DNA of 64,000 bases, from the NCBI GenBank assembly GCA_001931875.2, contig MSJH02000809.1, positions 1 through 64,000 of the forward strand, written 5' to 3'. Below, in pieces: positions 45,901-59,900 of the stretch. How positions within the stretch are numbered: position 1 is the first letter of the stretch; every line of letters begins with the position of its first letter. The translations under genes and the position numbers were made by a program. The notes under the pieces are model-generated. The model was given only the letters and a program-made list of their open reading frames with translations, was not told the origin of the DNA and did not search any database. The DNA is from Byssochlamys sp. IMV 00236 (Eukaryota; Ascomycota; Eurotiomycetes; Eurotiales; Thermoascaceae).

Positions 45901-48900
45901 TTGAAGTTTACCTCGATCATGTACTGATCAGGAGAGCTCCACGATCAGCATCGGAGGCAACACATATCTCTCTTGTTGATCGTTCCGTAGAACAACTGAG
46001 ATCTGCAGCTACGAAGTTGAAGTCTTTCAGTGACGGTTCTGCCAGTGGCGAAGATGAGCCGATGGTCATTGTGGCTGCAGAAGGCGAGATACGCCAAGAA
46101 GAACTCAGATTTAGCCGGTCTCTGTTGTTTCTACGCCAGTTTCTCCAAGGCTTACGCAGTAGACCGCAATACAGCCCTCCACAGATATCTCCACCTGAGC
46201 TCCCTGAGAGGACAGGCAAAGGCGAGGTCATTGAGATCACGTATCAGTGTTTCAGTGGCGGTGCCCCATCCAAGATGCGCACTCTTGCCATTGGGGATCT
46301 CTCTACCGCTTCCGAGCTGGTAGACAGACTTGTCCGGCTTACCGGGTTCACCAAGTTCGACACTATCTATGGGGGACAGAAGATTGATCTGCTAAGCGCA
46401 CCACAACGCACTCTCCGAGAGCTGAAACTCCGGTCAGGACTGCTAATTGTCAGGAGAGTGGGAGAGGCTCAGGAAGCTTCTATTCCCGGCAGACGACACT
46501 CCCTCACTCTGGTAGATTCGGAGGTCCTGAAACATTTTGACGACCTCTATGACTTGCTAGGTCTCGAGGATAAACTAGCTCGAGAGATATATGACTTCCT
46601 CGTCGTCTTCCCACCGCAAAAACGTGTACGTGACTTGGTAAGGTCTGAGGCAAACACCGCGGAAGAAATCTTTCCTATGGATAAGCCATACAAACTGCTC
46701 TATTCTGTCAACGCCCTTACGACATGCCTAAGGGAGGAGTCGACCGAGGAAGAACCGAACCGAGCCTTCCTCCATCATAGCATACAATGTCTGGTTGCGG
46801 CGCTGACTCGCCCCGAACTGTCCGAAACTATTCAAGAGAGCTCTCTGAAACTTTTGTTCGCTTGCAATTTCGTTGAAAGTTTGCTGGTCGCTCTCTCCGT
46901 GCGCTCTGTCCCTGGAGATAGCTCACTTAGACTATCTGATCCAACGGACTTGGTTAGACAGTTGCTCAAATTTATAAGGACGGCACAGAGTCTAAAAGCG
47001 AATGTTCTCTCTGAGACGGCTGTTCAGAAACTCATTTGCAACTCGTTTGCCGTGCTTATCGAAGGGTCTTTACATGACAACGTGTTTTGGGAGATTGTCA
47101 AGCAAAATGCGCAGTTTGAGAAACTCATCTTCGCATTACTTTTGAACGAATCTCGTCAACCCATTCGAAAAGAGATTGCAGATAATATTGCCATTATCTG
47201 CGGTCCAACGAAATCGCGGAAGAACTCGAAGACTGTGAATAATGAGACTGAAAGACTCGATCCCTCACAAAACTTTACCGTGGTTGACATCCTGGCAACA
47301 CTTTGGGCCGCGTTTGCACAGAACTTCGATCGAACACCTCAGTATATGCATCATTCTCAGGAGTTTTTCGAAGTAGCTCTTTCGGTTTTCCGCTCCGTTG
47401 CCGAAAAGTCTCCTCGTGATCTTGTCTTCGGAGAGTATCTTGCTCAGTGGAGCGCGATCATGCTGAGCCATAAGACAGAAGAGTTTGTAGGTCGTGAGAC
47501 CGTCGACCATGTGGTCTTGGGCTTTGCGCGTCTCATAAGGCTGTGTTTGGAACTGGCAGAAATAACAGAGACGACCGTCAATCCCTCCGACATCATGGAG
47601 AATGTATTCAACAATTACCTCTTCCCAGATTTGTCTGCTCCTGGCGAAGGAGCCATGGCCCCCCAAGTGCCCGTCATGCATACTGAAACACGTCAGGAGC
47701 TCTACAACATCCTTGTCTTGCTTTCCAAGAACGATGAGAATTACCCGAAAATCATCGAACTACTGGAAGACCTCATTCCTCAGGACTATACATACGCTCC
47801 GAATTGGTGTTTCGAGCGACAAAAGACCATTCGGTCCCCGGAGGGATACGCAGGACTTAAGAATTTGTCCAATACTTGCTACCTCAACTCCCTGTTCACG
47901 CAACTTTTCATGAATGTTGGGTTCCGCGATTTCATGCTTCAGCTTCAGGTGGAGGAGCCAAGCGGCTCACAGAGGCTCCTTGATGAGACCAAGAAAATTT
48001 TTGCTAATATGCAAGAGACTTGGTTCAAGAGCGTCGACACACAAGGCGCAGTGGATTCCATTCGGACTTACGACAATGAACCCATTGATATCACTATTCA
48101 GATGGATGTGGACGAATTCTACAATCTGCTTTTCGACAGATGGGAAGCCCAGATTATCGATGCAGAACAGAAGAAGAAATTCCGCTCCTTCTACGGTGGA
48201 CAGTTAGTCCAGCAAATTAAGTCGAAGGAGTGTCCTCACATATCTGAGCGACTGGAGCCATTTTCTGCCATCCAGTGTGAGATCAAGGGCAAGGCAAGTT
48301 TGGAAGATAGCCTTAAGGCGTATGTGGAAGGTGAGATAATGCAAGGAGATAACAAATATTCTTGCACGTCATGCGGACGCCATGTCGACGCTGTGAAGAG
48401 AGCATGTCTCAAAGACCTTCCCGACAATCTGATATTCCACCTGAAGCGCTTCGATTTCGACATGCTTACTATGATGCGGAGCAAAATAAATGACGAGTTC
48501 CAATTTCCTGAGCGAATTGACATGACGCCGTTCAAAGTGGAGTATCTCTCAGATCCAAATGCGTCTGTTCCGCAGGACGTGTTTGAACTGGTCGGCGTTC
48601 TAGTGCACAGCGGAACAGCTGAATCAGGCCATTACTACTCTTATATTCGGGAGCGACCAACAGCAGATGCAACTGGGTCCTGGGTCGAATTTAACGATGC
48701 AGACGTTAGCCGTTTTGACCCCTCAAAAATCGCCGATCAGTGTTTTGGTGGTCTGAACGATTCGCTTCATGGCCCGGCTGTTGGGCAAGTGCGATTTAAC
48801 AAAGTCTGGAATGCCTATATGTTATTCTACCAACGCGTTTCAAGCATGGAAGCGGCGAGGGATATCTATAAGCCAGAGAAAAGCGATATTCCAGTGCGGG

Positions 48901-50730
48901 TTCCCGTGCCAGTGGCTCTTGGAAATCACATCGCTATGGAGAATGAACTATTCATACGGACGTACTGCCTTCTGGATCCCTATCACGCTTTCTTCGTCAG
49001 ATGTCTACTTGGCCGTTCCAGAGCCCTTGTGAAATCCGGGAAACCGGAAGCCTCGAAGCTGGAGAAGTCGGCAATTTTCATTGCCCTAGATACCTTGGAG
49101 CAACTTGTGTCGCGAACAAGGGAACTGATCGAGCTTGAAACGATCGTATCTGAACTTGCGAAAGCAATAGCTGAGAACCCGAAAAGTGCCTATCGGTTGA
49201 TTCAATGGACGGCAGAACGCCCAACCGGAATTCGGAACCTCGTCTTAAAAAGTCCTCATCCGGATGTTCGCAGTAAGACCTCTCGGGTGGTTGCCTCTGC
49301 CCTTGCAAGACTGCAGGATATGCAGGACGATACATCGCTGGGTGACGTCGAACGCGAAAAGTGGCAGGTCAGGTTTGCAAACTCTTTTGAAAAAGTGGTT
49401 GTGACGCTCGAGAGTTTATGGCCTATCCTCCACACGGCCAGCCGGTCATGGGACGATTATTTCGACTTCCTCCTCCTGCTAGCAAATTTCGGACCGTACC
49501 AGGCTGGTGTTGTTCTCGACCATGGTTTCTTGCTAAAGTGCTTGGAGATAATCTGGCTTGACCGTGATAATACCAAGTTAAAGCGACAATATCTTGCTTA
49601 TTACAAGTTGGTTGAGAGAGGGCGAAAGTTCTCGCATAGAAAGCTCATGGATCTTTTCTTTGTCCTTATGCAGCATATCGACTTGACCCTTCCTGCTACT
49701 CCCGATGATGAGCGCCGAACTTTCCATGAAGGAAAATACTCCCTTACTGCCACCGAAAGCTCCATGATACGGCCTCTGGGCAGGAATAATGAGTTGCTAT
49801 TGCTGAAGAGGATCCTTGAGCAGCATAGTAACCCCCCAGCATGCAGAAACCTTGTCGCCTTGTTTCTGGAATCCGAACCGGATGCTGGCTTGCTGGAGCC
49901 CATATGCAAGCTCTTAGAAGACGGCTTGAGAGTGGCTCCCGCAGCGCTTTGTGCACCCTTTCTAGAAGGGACCTTGGTCTTCTGTCGGAGGAGTCCGGAC
50001 GAAGACCGAATAATAGCGCTGGTCGACTATGTTGCGAAGGGCGTCGAGTCCATCAACAACAGTGGGGGTAGAGAGCACCTTGCTTTCTTCACGAACCTCA
50101 TCTCTCTCCGGAATGACAAGATTGGCAAGGATGAAGTATGGTTTACGGCTCTGGTCACGGAAAGAATACCGGACTGGGCGCCTACACTGCTGATGTATGC
50201 CGAGAAGACCGTCCGAAATATGACGTTCGAAGTCCTACGACACATGCTATTTATGAAAGGGCAGGAAGAGATGTCAGACGAATCGCGAATGTACTATACC
50301 AAGGTCGGTAAAGAGCTGGCTCACGCGTGCGTTGACAAGCTGAGAAAGACATACCTTGTAAACTCTTCACAAAGCGTTGAAGCGAGGGTCGTCGAGATTA
50401 TCATCTGGGTCATTTCTCACTGTCTGGAAACATACTATGATGACAGCGAAGAGGACGCTGAGTTTGTGCATCAGGCAACTGGTCAGTTCCACACTCTATA
50501 CTTACCGAATATTGGAATTTCCTACTAACACCTCTCTAGCTGTTAATACGGCCATCGAGGAACTCTCTGTAGATTTGCCTGACCCAACTTCAGGTAAGTC
50601 GCCCTTTCGTATGTCCACATCGTCTTCTGACTCTTGGCTTCCAGAATCTGATTTGCCTTCTCCAGAGGATTGGGAAGATAATTCTATGATGGCAAGTGAC
50701 TCCGAGGTGGGGCTCGCTGGCTCACCATAA
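42941..50730 (+). CDS. Giant ubiquitin-specific protease (USP34/USP9X-like)
   Basis: Five exons, 42941-43580, 43641-43797, 43853-50481, 50540-50593 and 50645-50730, give 2521 residues. The N-terminal 170 residues are Ser/Pro-rich with a basic patch (RKRPRLDSGSG). A very long alpha-helical, armadillo-like part follows, and a ubiquitin-like segment may lie near residue 840. The peptidase C19 core starts near 1600. Its Cys box is GLKNLSNTCYLNS (Cys1608), the zinc-binding segment has YSCTSCGRHVDA, and the His box is VHSGTAESGHYYSYI (His1859) followed by WVEFNDADVSRFD. It removes ubiquitin from proteins. The closest animal relatives by layout are USP34 and USP9X. Intron 4 has a textbook branch site CTAAC. 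The C-terminal exons are small and acidic. Confidence 0.95.
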
Positions 50731-51894
50731 ATGAATACAATAACCAGGGCGGAGGATTGATTATCTATGGAGACAGGAGGATTCATGACACATGAGCGAT
50801 GATCATCCTGAACCTTGTTTACTTGCTTATTGCATAGAGCGGCGTTTCACGACTGCATAACCCTGTTAGAAAGGGAACGAACTCAGTGCACATTGTTCAA
50901 GCGATTCGCGGTTATGTTGATCGGCACGGCTGGCGTTTGGATGCTCCTCATTGTATGATCGGCCTGACCAACTGTTGTTTTCTTATCTGTGCTTCGGGAT
51001 TGAAAGGGGCAATTACGGCGACGGGCTCGGAATACTGCAGCAAAATGAATGGGAGAGTGAGATTTGTTGGCGAATATCACATTGATTAGGCATCTACGCA
51101 GATTCACCGAGTGCCATCCTGGGTTATCAAGACTGTGGTGTGATTTTTGTAGCCGTGTATTGCTCTTGTTGAGAGGGTTAAGAGTCAATCGCAAGCTCAA
51201 AGATTAGATGTAAAACTAAGGCAGTCTCTTAGCAGATACTTTTATCGTTAAGCCCTTCAATTGACCCGTCTTTTGTTCTTCTAATCTACTCTCGTACGAC
51301 CGAATCATTTGTTTCCTTTCAAGAGAACTATCTCCTCGAGAGAACGAATGTTGCTGACTGTGCTGTCTCGTAGGCTAAGATCGCTACATATGAGGGGCGT
51401 ACACATCTAGAGGGAGGCACATTTCAAACTTGCATTTATTTTTTTTTTTTCTTCCCTTTCTTCTCAGAACATACACATGATGCTTGCTTCGTTTTTGAAC
51501 AAGGAAGAATGGAAAGGTCTTCTTCCATTATAATGGAAAGATCTATTAAAAAAAAAGCATCAAAAGGACTGTAGCGCCTGCGCCGGGGTTAGGTGAAAAA
51601 AAAAAAAAAAGTAATAAGTCTTGCAAGATCGCTATCGCCTCTGAATATGGAAGAATTGCTTTAAAAGCATTTTTTGTGATTTTACAGAATGTCGCTTTCA
51701 AGGGTTTCTTCGTGGTAAACTCTTTTTTTATAGGACATTGAAGCTCAAATTGATACTGCTCCTCGGGGGGTGGAAAGAGGAAGTGAGTGTGCTTCATTCA
51801 GATGGAGGTTTATTGTAGTTGATGATTGATGATTGATTGATTGTTTTGTTTGTTTCGATTGAAAGTTGAGGGACGGTTGGAATGGAAGGGAAAC
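50731..51894. other. Convergent intergenic region, no gene seen
   Basis: 1.2 kb between convergent stop codons, longer than usual for two 3' UTRs. T-rich and A-rich runs lie near 51436, 51545 and 51597. A plus-strand frame at 50886-51089 is short and unrecognised. Confidence 0.55.
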
Positions 51895-53383
51895 TTAGAC
51901 GTCTTCGAATTCTTCGTCGTCTTCGTCTGATTCCTCTTCTCTCTTTACCGTGGGTGCATCTGGTTCCACCTTGACCTTCTTCGCCACTGGACCCTCGTCC
52001 GCGGGCGTAGACGGGGTGGCTACGGCTGTCTGGGGTGCGCTGCTGCTGGATTCTGAGTCTAATTCTCTCTTCACCCCGGCCGTGGGCGAGGGTGCGGCTG
52101 GAACGCTCGTCGCAGCTGCGACGGCAGGAGTGGCAGAGTCGCTGGTAGATAGACCGACGTCTTCGAACTCGTCTTCCTCTTCGTCCGAGTCTTCTGCACT
52201 GCTGACATCTCGTTGGGCTTGTAGCTCGTTCTCTCGAGCCATTTCCGCGTAGTATGCGGCGACTTTATCGTCGAGCGCATCGATATCCGGCTTCTGTTCC
52301 TCTTCCTTGATTTCTGACTTGACGACGCCGTCCGTCTCCGTCTTGATCTGGGTAAGATTGCCAGCACTAGTACTGACAGTGGAGTGTGTGTGCCAGACTG
52401 GAAGAGCGTTTTGCTTCTCCAACGCAGCCTTCCGTGCCGCTTCCTCCGCCTGTTCCGCAGCGCTCTTCTCCGCAGATGATGTAAGGGAGACCTCAAGGGC
52501 CGCAGCGTCAGTCCTTGCTATTCCCCGTACGGTCTGTTGCTGCTTAGACGGAACAGCCACTGCCTGCCTGGTCGGGTTGATCTGCTGGTTGCGCACGACA
52601 TCGATCTTGTGATCCCAAGCCGTCTCGAAGTCGTTCGGAGGTACCTCGACGGAGTCGATCTGCTTCAACAACTTCAACATCTTGTCCAACTGGGCCATGA
52701 GCTTGCTGTTCTTTTCGTGCCCCGTACGATCGATACCCTCAGCCCCTTTCACATCTTCGGTCCGCTCGAGAATCGCACCGCAGTTCTGACATTCGAATCC
52801 CTCCTCTCCCACCAAGCTAAGCACATCAAGCTCCGTCCATTCTGCCTTGCACCTGAGACAGATATATTCCTTCCTTTCCTGACTGGGGGTATACTGAGCC
52901 TTGATTGTCGAGGTCAACTTGGAGACCCGGTACTTGATCGCATCGATTACTGGATGAAGCGGGATATAGTAGTATTCACGGTTGACGGGACGAGTAGAGC
53001 CATCGCGAAGTTCAGTCCGCGTATGACTACACGATCAAAACAGAATAAATGTCAGCCATAGACTGCCAGAAAAGCGAATTATCCGAGACAAAGAAAAAAC
53101 GAAAGGGAGAGGGAAATGCCATACACCGCGATAAGGCGATCCTCGCGCAGTCGACCGCAGAGTTTTCGCAGATCTTTCTGCTGCATGCACAGAAGATAGG
53201 CCAGGTCTTCTGCATGAAGTCTGTTCGGAGACATTAGCCACAAAAATCTCAGTAAGACTTCATGTAGCCTTGGCAAAAGGAATCATACACGGAGTGTATG
53301 AAGAGCGCATCGACCACCAGGATGTGGCGCGTCTCGTAGAAAGCACGCACCACGCTGCGGATGAGCGTATTGGCGAGATCCAT
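51895..53383 (-). CDS. tfa1: Transcription factor IIE alpha subunit
   Basis: Three exons, 53383-53289, 53220-53125 and 53026-51895, give 440 residues. The start, MDLANTLIRSVVRAFYE, opens the winged-helix domain, which continues LHAEDLAYLLCMQQKDLRKL and REYYYIPLHPVIDAIKYRV. The zinc ribbon uses CLRC (Cys120, 123) and CQNC (Cys143, 146). The C-terminal half is acidic and low-complexity and ends EEEFEDV-like (EDDEEFEDV). TFIIE-alpha joins the RNA polymerase II pre-initiation complex and recruits TFIIH. Both introns use GTAT donors that interrupt a Val codon, and skipping either destroys the winged helix. It is divergent from pus1. Confidence 0.95.
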
Positions 53384-54425
53384 GGTTGGGAAATGGGGAT
53401 CGTAAGCCGGAAACGAGATAATGATCTATACGGAAACTGCGCGCCCAGCGGGCTTCGTTTGCGACTTTCAGTTCGGGGCGAGTTCGAGCGCAAGCTTCGT
53501 TAACACCGAAGTTCAAAGGCAGACAACGGACAAACACATCCTTCTCCTGTCCCGCAGCAGCTAAGCTGAGAGTGAGAAGATGAGATAAAACGAGCGGTGG
53601 GAGCGGCGGACTGGGAAGACGGCCTGCTATTGACGGCGATCGAACAATAGAGGCTGCTCGCAGTCGAGGAAGCGCAGGATCAAGTCCGATGCGGGCGATC
53701 GAAGCCGAACTGCGCAGCATCAGTGGTGGTTTTCGTCTGCCGTAGGGTGAGTCAGCAGTCTGTTCGCATTCTGTCTGGATTCTGTCTAGGATGTTACAGT
53801 AATGTGCTTTATATTTTATTCATTCGGATGGTAATATGCATGCTGTACTTTAAAATAATCATTGGTACCAAAGTTCCAGTATAGAAAGCTGTTCATACTA
53901 CCTTGTGTAATTGTGAGAGTGTATATATATAGTTCGGAAGTTACTCCGCAGCTGCTCTTCCTCCGGAGTCGAGTCCTCAAATACATTGGAAGCTGAACAC
54001 GAGAGAAGCAAGTAATCACACTATTCTAAACACATTATTGCTTTATTCAAGCTCAATAATATCAGCTTCACAGTGACTTATGTAGTTTAGGTAACTATGT
54101 ACATACAACGACGACATTGCGGCGGCTTAGTCATCACGACGACCATTGATTGGTGGCTTTGCGGGGAGAAAATGGAAATCCGCAAGAAAGAAATAATAAC
54201 TACAGCCGACTGTCGCGACATCGAATTCTCCATGCGCGCCTCTGTCCTGCTGGATTTGACAAGAGTCGGTCGACCTCTGGAACCCTTACATTCTACTATT
54301 CGTGCTCTCTCCCGACGTCCTTCACGTTCTGCATTTTGTCACCCTTCGATTCATCAGCGCAGGTACCTACGAAACCTGACCCTGACCCCGTCGCAAGCCG
54401 GACTCCGCTTCGTTCGTAAACCAAT
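53384..54425. promoter_or_regulatory. Divergent promoter region, TFIIE-alpha / pus1
   Basis: About 1 kb between divergent start codons. Short frames occur on both strands (for example 54097-54510, plus), but none resembles a protein family. Confidence 0.5.
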
Positions 54426-56379
54426 ATGGCCGGAGGCGGAGACGGAGGAGGTGGAAGCGGTAAGAAGAGAGATCTGGGAAGGGCAGAGTGGAGGTGTGTT
54501 TGCTTTGTGACAGCCAGTTTTTTTTCCTGTTTCCCGACTAACTAAGCAAGTCGGCAACCATTAGATAAAAGAGAACGGAATGAACAGCAGCAGGAAGCGA
54601 AACGACGAAAGCTTGAGGCTGGAGAAGAACTCCAGACTCCGATCTACGCGACTCATTTCTCGCAGGAGGAGATCGCCGCGGAGGATAGACGCCCCAAGAA
54701 GAAGGTTGCGGTTTTGATGGGATATTCCGGCACAGGATACCATGGCATGCAATTGTACGATGGCATCTGCTTCTTGACCCCCAATGGATCCAGATGATTA
54801 ATAGCAATTCGCAGGAGTGATAAGGAGAAGACAATCGAGGGGGAGCTCTTCCCAGCATTTGTCGCAGCCGGCGCAATCTCCAAGGCAAATGCGGCAGACC
54901 CTAAGAAATCGTCGCTCGTCCGCTGTGCCCGCACGGACAAGGGTGTGCATGCGGCTGGCAATATCGTTTCTTTGAAGTTGATCATCGAGGACCCAGACAT
55001 CGTTCAGAAAATCAACGAGAAACTGAGCCCTCAGATTCGTATTTGGGGTATCCAGCCGACCAACAAGAGCTTCAGCTGCTACCAGATGTGTGATTCCCGT
55101 ATATACGAGTACCTGATCCCGACACACTGCTTCCTACCGCCTCATCCAAGCACATACCTTGGCAAGAAGCTCACCGAGATTGCAGAGAAAACAGGCGATC
55201 TCGAGGGACTGAGAACAAGACAAGAAGAAGTTTCTGGTTTCTGGGACGAAGTCGACGAGAAGCATATCAAACCTATTCTAGTGAGCCTTCCGGAAGATAT
55301 CCGGAAACTGGTAGGAAAATCGCTCTATCTAGAAGAACAGGAGAACGCGTCTCCCGATGCCGATGTACCAGCACCTGAGAGCAAGGGACCAGAGGCTCAG
55401 CCCACCGAGACGAAAGCAGAGGAACAGGCAACAGAGAACAAGCCCGCGGACGAAGGAAAAGATACTTCCTCAAAGTCCGGTCGAGGACTTTCCGAGGAGG
55501 AACTGGCACAGAAACAACTAGTCAACTCTGCCATCAAATCCATCAAGTCAGCCTACCTCAGCGCAAAACGCGCTTATCGTATCCCCAAAAAACGTCTTGA
55601 GCGCCTCCAAGAGGCTCTAGATCGATATGTCGGTACCAAAAACTTCTACAACTACACCATCCAGAAGACCTTCCGCGACCCTTCCGCCAAGCGCCACATC
55701 AAATCGTTCAACGTGAACCAGGAACCTATAAACATCAACGGCACCGAATGGGTCAGTCTCAAGGTCCACGGCCAAAGCTTCATGATGCACCAGATCCGGA
55801 AAATGGTCGCGATGGCAGCACTCGTCGTCCGATGCGGCTGTGACCCTGAGCGCATTGTCGACACTTACGGACCCACGAAGATCGCCATCCCCAAGGCTCC
55901 TGGACTCGGTCTATTACTTGAACGCCCCATCTTCGATTCATACAATAAGAGGGTCACAGACTTTGGCAAAGACCCGATCGACTTCAGCAAGTACGAGAAG
56001 GAGATCAACGAGTTCAAGCAGAGAGAGATCTACGAGCGCATCTTCCGCGAGGAAGAGGAGAAGAATAGGTAAGTTATCGAGTTGTCTGTTTATTAGATAC
56101 AACATGCACGCAGCACAGAATCAATATTAGTAGAAACTAACAACGGCATCCAGCTTCGGGGCGTTCTTCAACCACATCGACCATTTCCCCGAGGACAATT
56201 TCCTCTACGTCACCTCTGGTGGACTCGCCGCAGCGAAGCCAGCTGATCAGCCAAAGGGAGACAATAGCGGAGACTCGAAAGAACAGAAGCGTGGGAAGAG
56301 TGCCAGACAAGCCCTAGCAGATGTCGAGGGTGAATCAGAACCCGAGGGCAACATTGGTAATGGTGAAGAAGGTGGTTGA
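54426..56379 (+). CDS. pus1: tRNA pseudouridine synthase Pus1 (TruA family)
   Basis: Four exons, 54426-54459, 54565-54754, 54815-56068 and 56154-56379, give 567 residues. The first exon is 34 bases and encodes a Gly-rich start (MAGGGDGGGGS). A basic stretch follows, with a possible nuclear signal. The TruA core begins KKKVAVLMGYSGTGYHGMQL. The catalytic Asp116 is in RCARTDKGVHAAGN. Later blocks are SCYQMCDSRIYEYLIPTH, NFYNYTIQK and VHGQSFMMHQIRKMV. A Glu/Ala/Pro-rich insertion of about 60 residues splits the catalytic domain near residue 290. Pus1 modifies uridines in tRNA, U2 snRNA and some mRNA. The C-terminal exon adds the family's FNHIDHFPEDNFLYV and a polar tail. Confidence 0.95.
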
Positions 56380-56963
56380 TGGAATGCTCTTGGATCAAGA
56401 ACGCATTTTTGGACGCGACGTGGTTCCCCAGGTCCCGCGCGAAATTTTATGTCATGCCCTTTTGTGGACGAGGTCTTACATCTCTCCTTAAAAGGCAAAA
56501 TTGAACGCTCTAGCAGCAGGAAAATTCGAACTCTAAAAAGTAGCTACTGTCTATAATAGTCGACTGCAACAGCATGTTGAAACAAAGAAAATATTAGAAT
56601 TTTCGTCATTGACTCATTGAACAGAACATAACATTAGCATACAATAGAAGGGAAAGGAAAGAACGGATGAAGCATGAATGTTTGTGAGGACAGTTCAAAA
56701 CCGCATCGTCTGTTCCGATTTATCATAAGTCCATCGCTTGAGCAACTGTAACATAGCATAAGAAACGTCGATAGACAACCGTGAACACCAACGGCCCAGG
56801 CAAAAACTGGCAGAGACACCAAACATAGGGATAGAGAAATGAAAGGCCAAAGGAAAGCATAGGGGGAAAAGGATTCCAACAGAAATATGAAAGCTGGCAT
56901 GATCGAGCCGAAATAGTGGACAAAAAGAATCAAATATGTATAATCGCACGAGAAAGAGATTGA
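56380..56963. other. Convergent intergenic region, no gene seen
   Basis: About 580 AT-rich bases between convergent stop codons, probably two 3' UTRs. A 99-codon minus-strand frame at 56634-56933 is rich in Phe, Leu and Ser because of base composition, and I do not call it a gene. Confidence 0.6.
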
Positions 56964-59900
56964 TCACCAGATCAAAGATCGGGTCTTTTGCCTGCGGACA
57001 TCTGGATTACGGGCTTCAGGCGATGACAGAGTGTGCTGATGTCTTCTCTGCGGTGGAGGAGGAGCAGGGGCTTTCGAGGCGACGGGTTTGATATTATCTT
57101 TCTTCGGTGGTGCGGGACCGTTACCAAGAACGCGCTCTGCATCTCGGCGAACGCTCAGGCTCTTCTCGCGCTTGAGGACAAGCTCTGTCCATGCCTTCGT
57201 CGGGCCACTGCTGGCGGATTGGCCCTTGCCTACTGTCTCTGCGAGGACCCTCATCCAGGCTTCCTTGTCTGAAGCGCCATCAGCGTAGAAATCGATGACT
57301 TCGCCATTGCCGAAGCGGATACGGAAACCTTCCTCGACGAACATGTATCCTTCTTCTTCTTCGGCGAAAGCAGACTTGCGTCGGCCGCCGCCTTTGGTAG
57401 AAGTTTCCTTCTGAGTGAGTGAGGACTTATCGTCGATTAGCTTCACAGCTTTGGCCAGGTTGATTGTCGCGCGAGGTTGACGGGTAGTCTCATGGTACGC
57501 AGTAAGCTTGGATCCCTGGAGACGGAAAAAGCGGCGACGCCAGTACTGTGGTTTGTTCTATCAGTGGATGCGCACTCTATATGGATCAAGAGGGATGAGA
57601 CTCACGGGACAATCACCACCCTGCTGTGACAAGAAACCTTCAAAAGAACGAGCTGCTGTGTTCTCCGCCTCTCGCATTTCCCGAATGCAGGCATTCATGC
57701 TCTTAGGCATGTCTTCATCCTTGGCCCCCTTTGGCTTCGGCACGAAGAGAAGTTGCAGTTCCAGATTGCCAATCTTATATGGCGGCTTCCTCTGAGAGCC
57801 GGAACTGGAAGAACTCTTCTTGCTCTTGACGCTGCTCGATTCTTCAACAGCCCATTCGTTGAAACAGGCCACATCGACACCGTATGGACGGCCAAAAGCA
57901 TGCTTCTCATGGTCACTCAAGCAGACATATGCACGGCCAAAGCTGCCATCACGAGCGATCAGTGTCCGGAGTTTCTCCCAAGCCCCAGAACCAGCTTTAC
58001 TCTCAGCCTTTTGTCGTTGTTGGGCCTCGAGCTGCTGTTTCAGATCCATCTCCTTACGTTTCTTTGGGGATGCAAATACTCGGCTGAAAGTTGAAGTCTT
58101 CTGCCTCGTCGGCGTGGCAGGAACAGATTCCTGCGGATAAAGCTTTGCCTCGTCGACCTTCATCTGGAGAGTCAACTGGAACTCAAGGTCATTCTGGACA
58201 ATGAGTTCAAATTCCTGTCCAATCGGAGCAGACTTTCCTAGCTCGAGCCATGCTGTAGTAACGCAGTGCAGGCCATTGTCCAGAGTAAGCGCGAAATACG
58301 ATCGCTCGCCTGCGGAACGTTAGCAAATGGCGGTTTCAACATCTCACTGTCGTACTCACCACGTGGTAGAGGCAGGTCAAGATCTTTGATGCCGACCACT
58401 TTGACAAAGAGCCTTCCTCGTTCTTCTCCTTCCTCGAGGGTCTCATTAAGGCCGTTATTCTCAAGCTCCTCAACAGCTAGAGCCGCTTCTTGGACATTGC
58501 TCGCCTGACCTGGGAGCGGTGGCACTGATCCACTGGCGGGCTTCTTTTTACCGGGTGCACCAGCTAGCTTGATGCTCTGTCGGCGATGGCCCTGCCAAGG
58601 CTCTGTGGTCCATGTTGGCTGACTGGCCTTGCGTGAGGATGAGCTCGCTGGTTTCGTTTCGCGTTGCTCTGGATTTGGTGGTGCGCTTTCTTCGTCGTTC
58701 TGGCTGCTAGCAATGATGACCTTGGTGTTCTGGCGCATGAGGTAACCTCTCTGTCTCGGGGAACTCCTGTTAGCGAGATTCTCATGTAATGGGATCAAAC
58801 TATCATATTCAGTGTCCTTGGGTTCTGGGTTTTCGCTTGTATGTCTATCCTGGGTACTTTGGGGCGGGAAAGAATGTAAACTCTGGGAAAGAGAGAGTTC
58901 AAACGCAACCTTTTGGGCTTCGATAACACGGTCGAATTCTTTATCAAGTCCGAAGAGACTATCATCATTGCCTGTAACTGGGATATCGAGTTTCACGAGA
59001 CTGCTCTGACGCTGCGGGGCTCCAAGTCCGATTTCTAGTTTAGGAATATTGTCTCCTAGTATGGGGTGAGAAGGCGCGTTGCTACCATCTTCAGTCGAGT
59101 GGCTAGATCCGTTCGAGATCTTCTTCGTCAGGGCTGGCATTGGATGTTCCTGGTAGCTCACCTTGCGGCGAGTGGCCGCCATCGTTGCAGTATCTGCCGG
59201 GGTGAGAGACGGTCTAATCTTGAAACCTGTTCCAGGTGCTTTCACGGTCGCAATTGGATCTGGTATCGACTCCGGGTCGGATTCTGCGTCTGAATATGTC
59301 TCTTCAATCGGATGCCGAATTACAGATTCCGGAGTCGAAGGCTCCTCGTCAGAGTCATCTTTCTCCCCTGCTTCTGGGGTCTGCGGACGCTGAAGGGATT
59401 CCCTAATGTCGTTCATATGGAGAGCAGATTCAGTCTCATTGCCCGCAGTAGAAGTCTCTGTGGTTTCCTCAGACGGGCCCTGAACTGTTATCTCAGGCTT
59501 GTTTTCTGGCACTGGAGTGCTTTGTCCGTCTGATGAAGTGCTAGAGTTGAACTTTTCCTTTTCGGCCTTATCCTCGGAGTTGCGAGAATAGTGGCTGTCA
59601 TCATCATTGTCAGGCGTTGTCTGCTGTGATTCGCCTGGGGCAGTGTAGTCATGAGGTTGCTGGTCATCATATTCTGGGATGTCGTAGATATCGTAGTCAT
59701 CGTCGGTCATTTCTTGCTTGATCACGCTGCCAGTCTCCATATCATCGTCACTGTCGTTCTCGAGCGACGGGATAGGGACATCGGGATCAAAGTGTAGATA
59801 GTGGTCCGGGCTGGATTCACGCTGCGAAGACGCGCTGAAGTATTCAAAGGGCTCATCTAGAGTGATATCGTGGTTCTTGATGTTGCGTAGGATGGACTCT

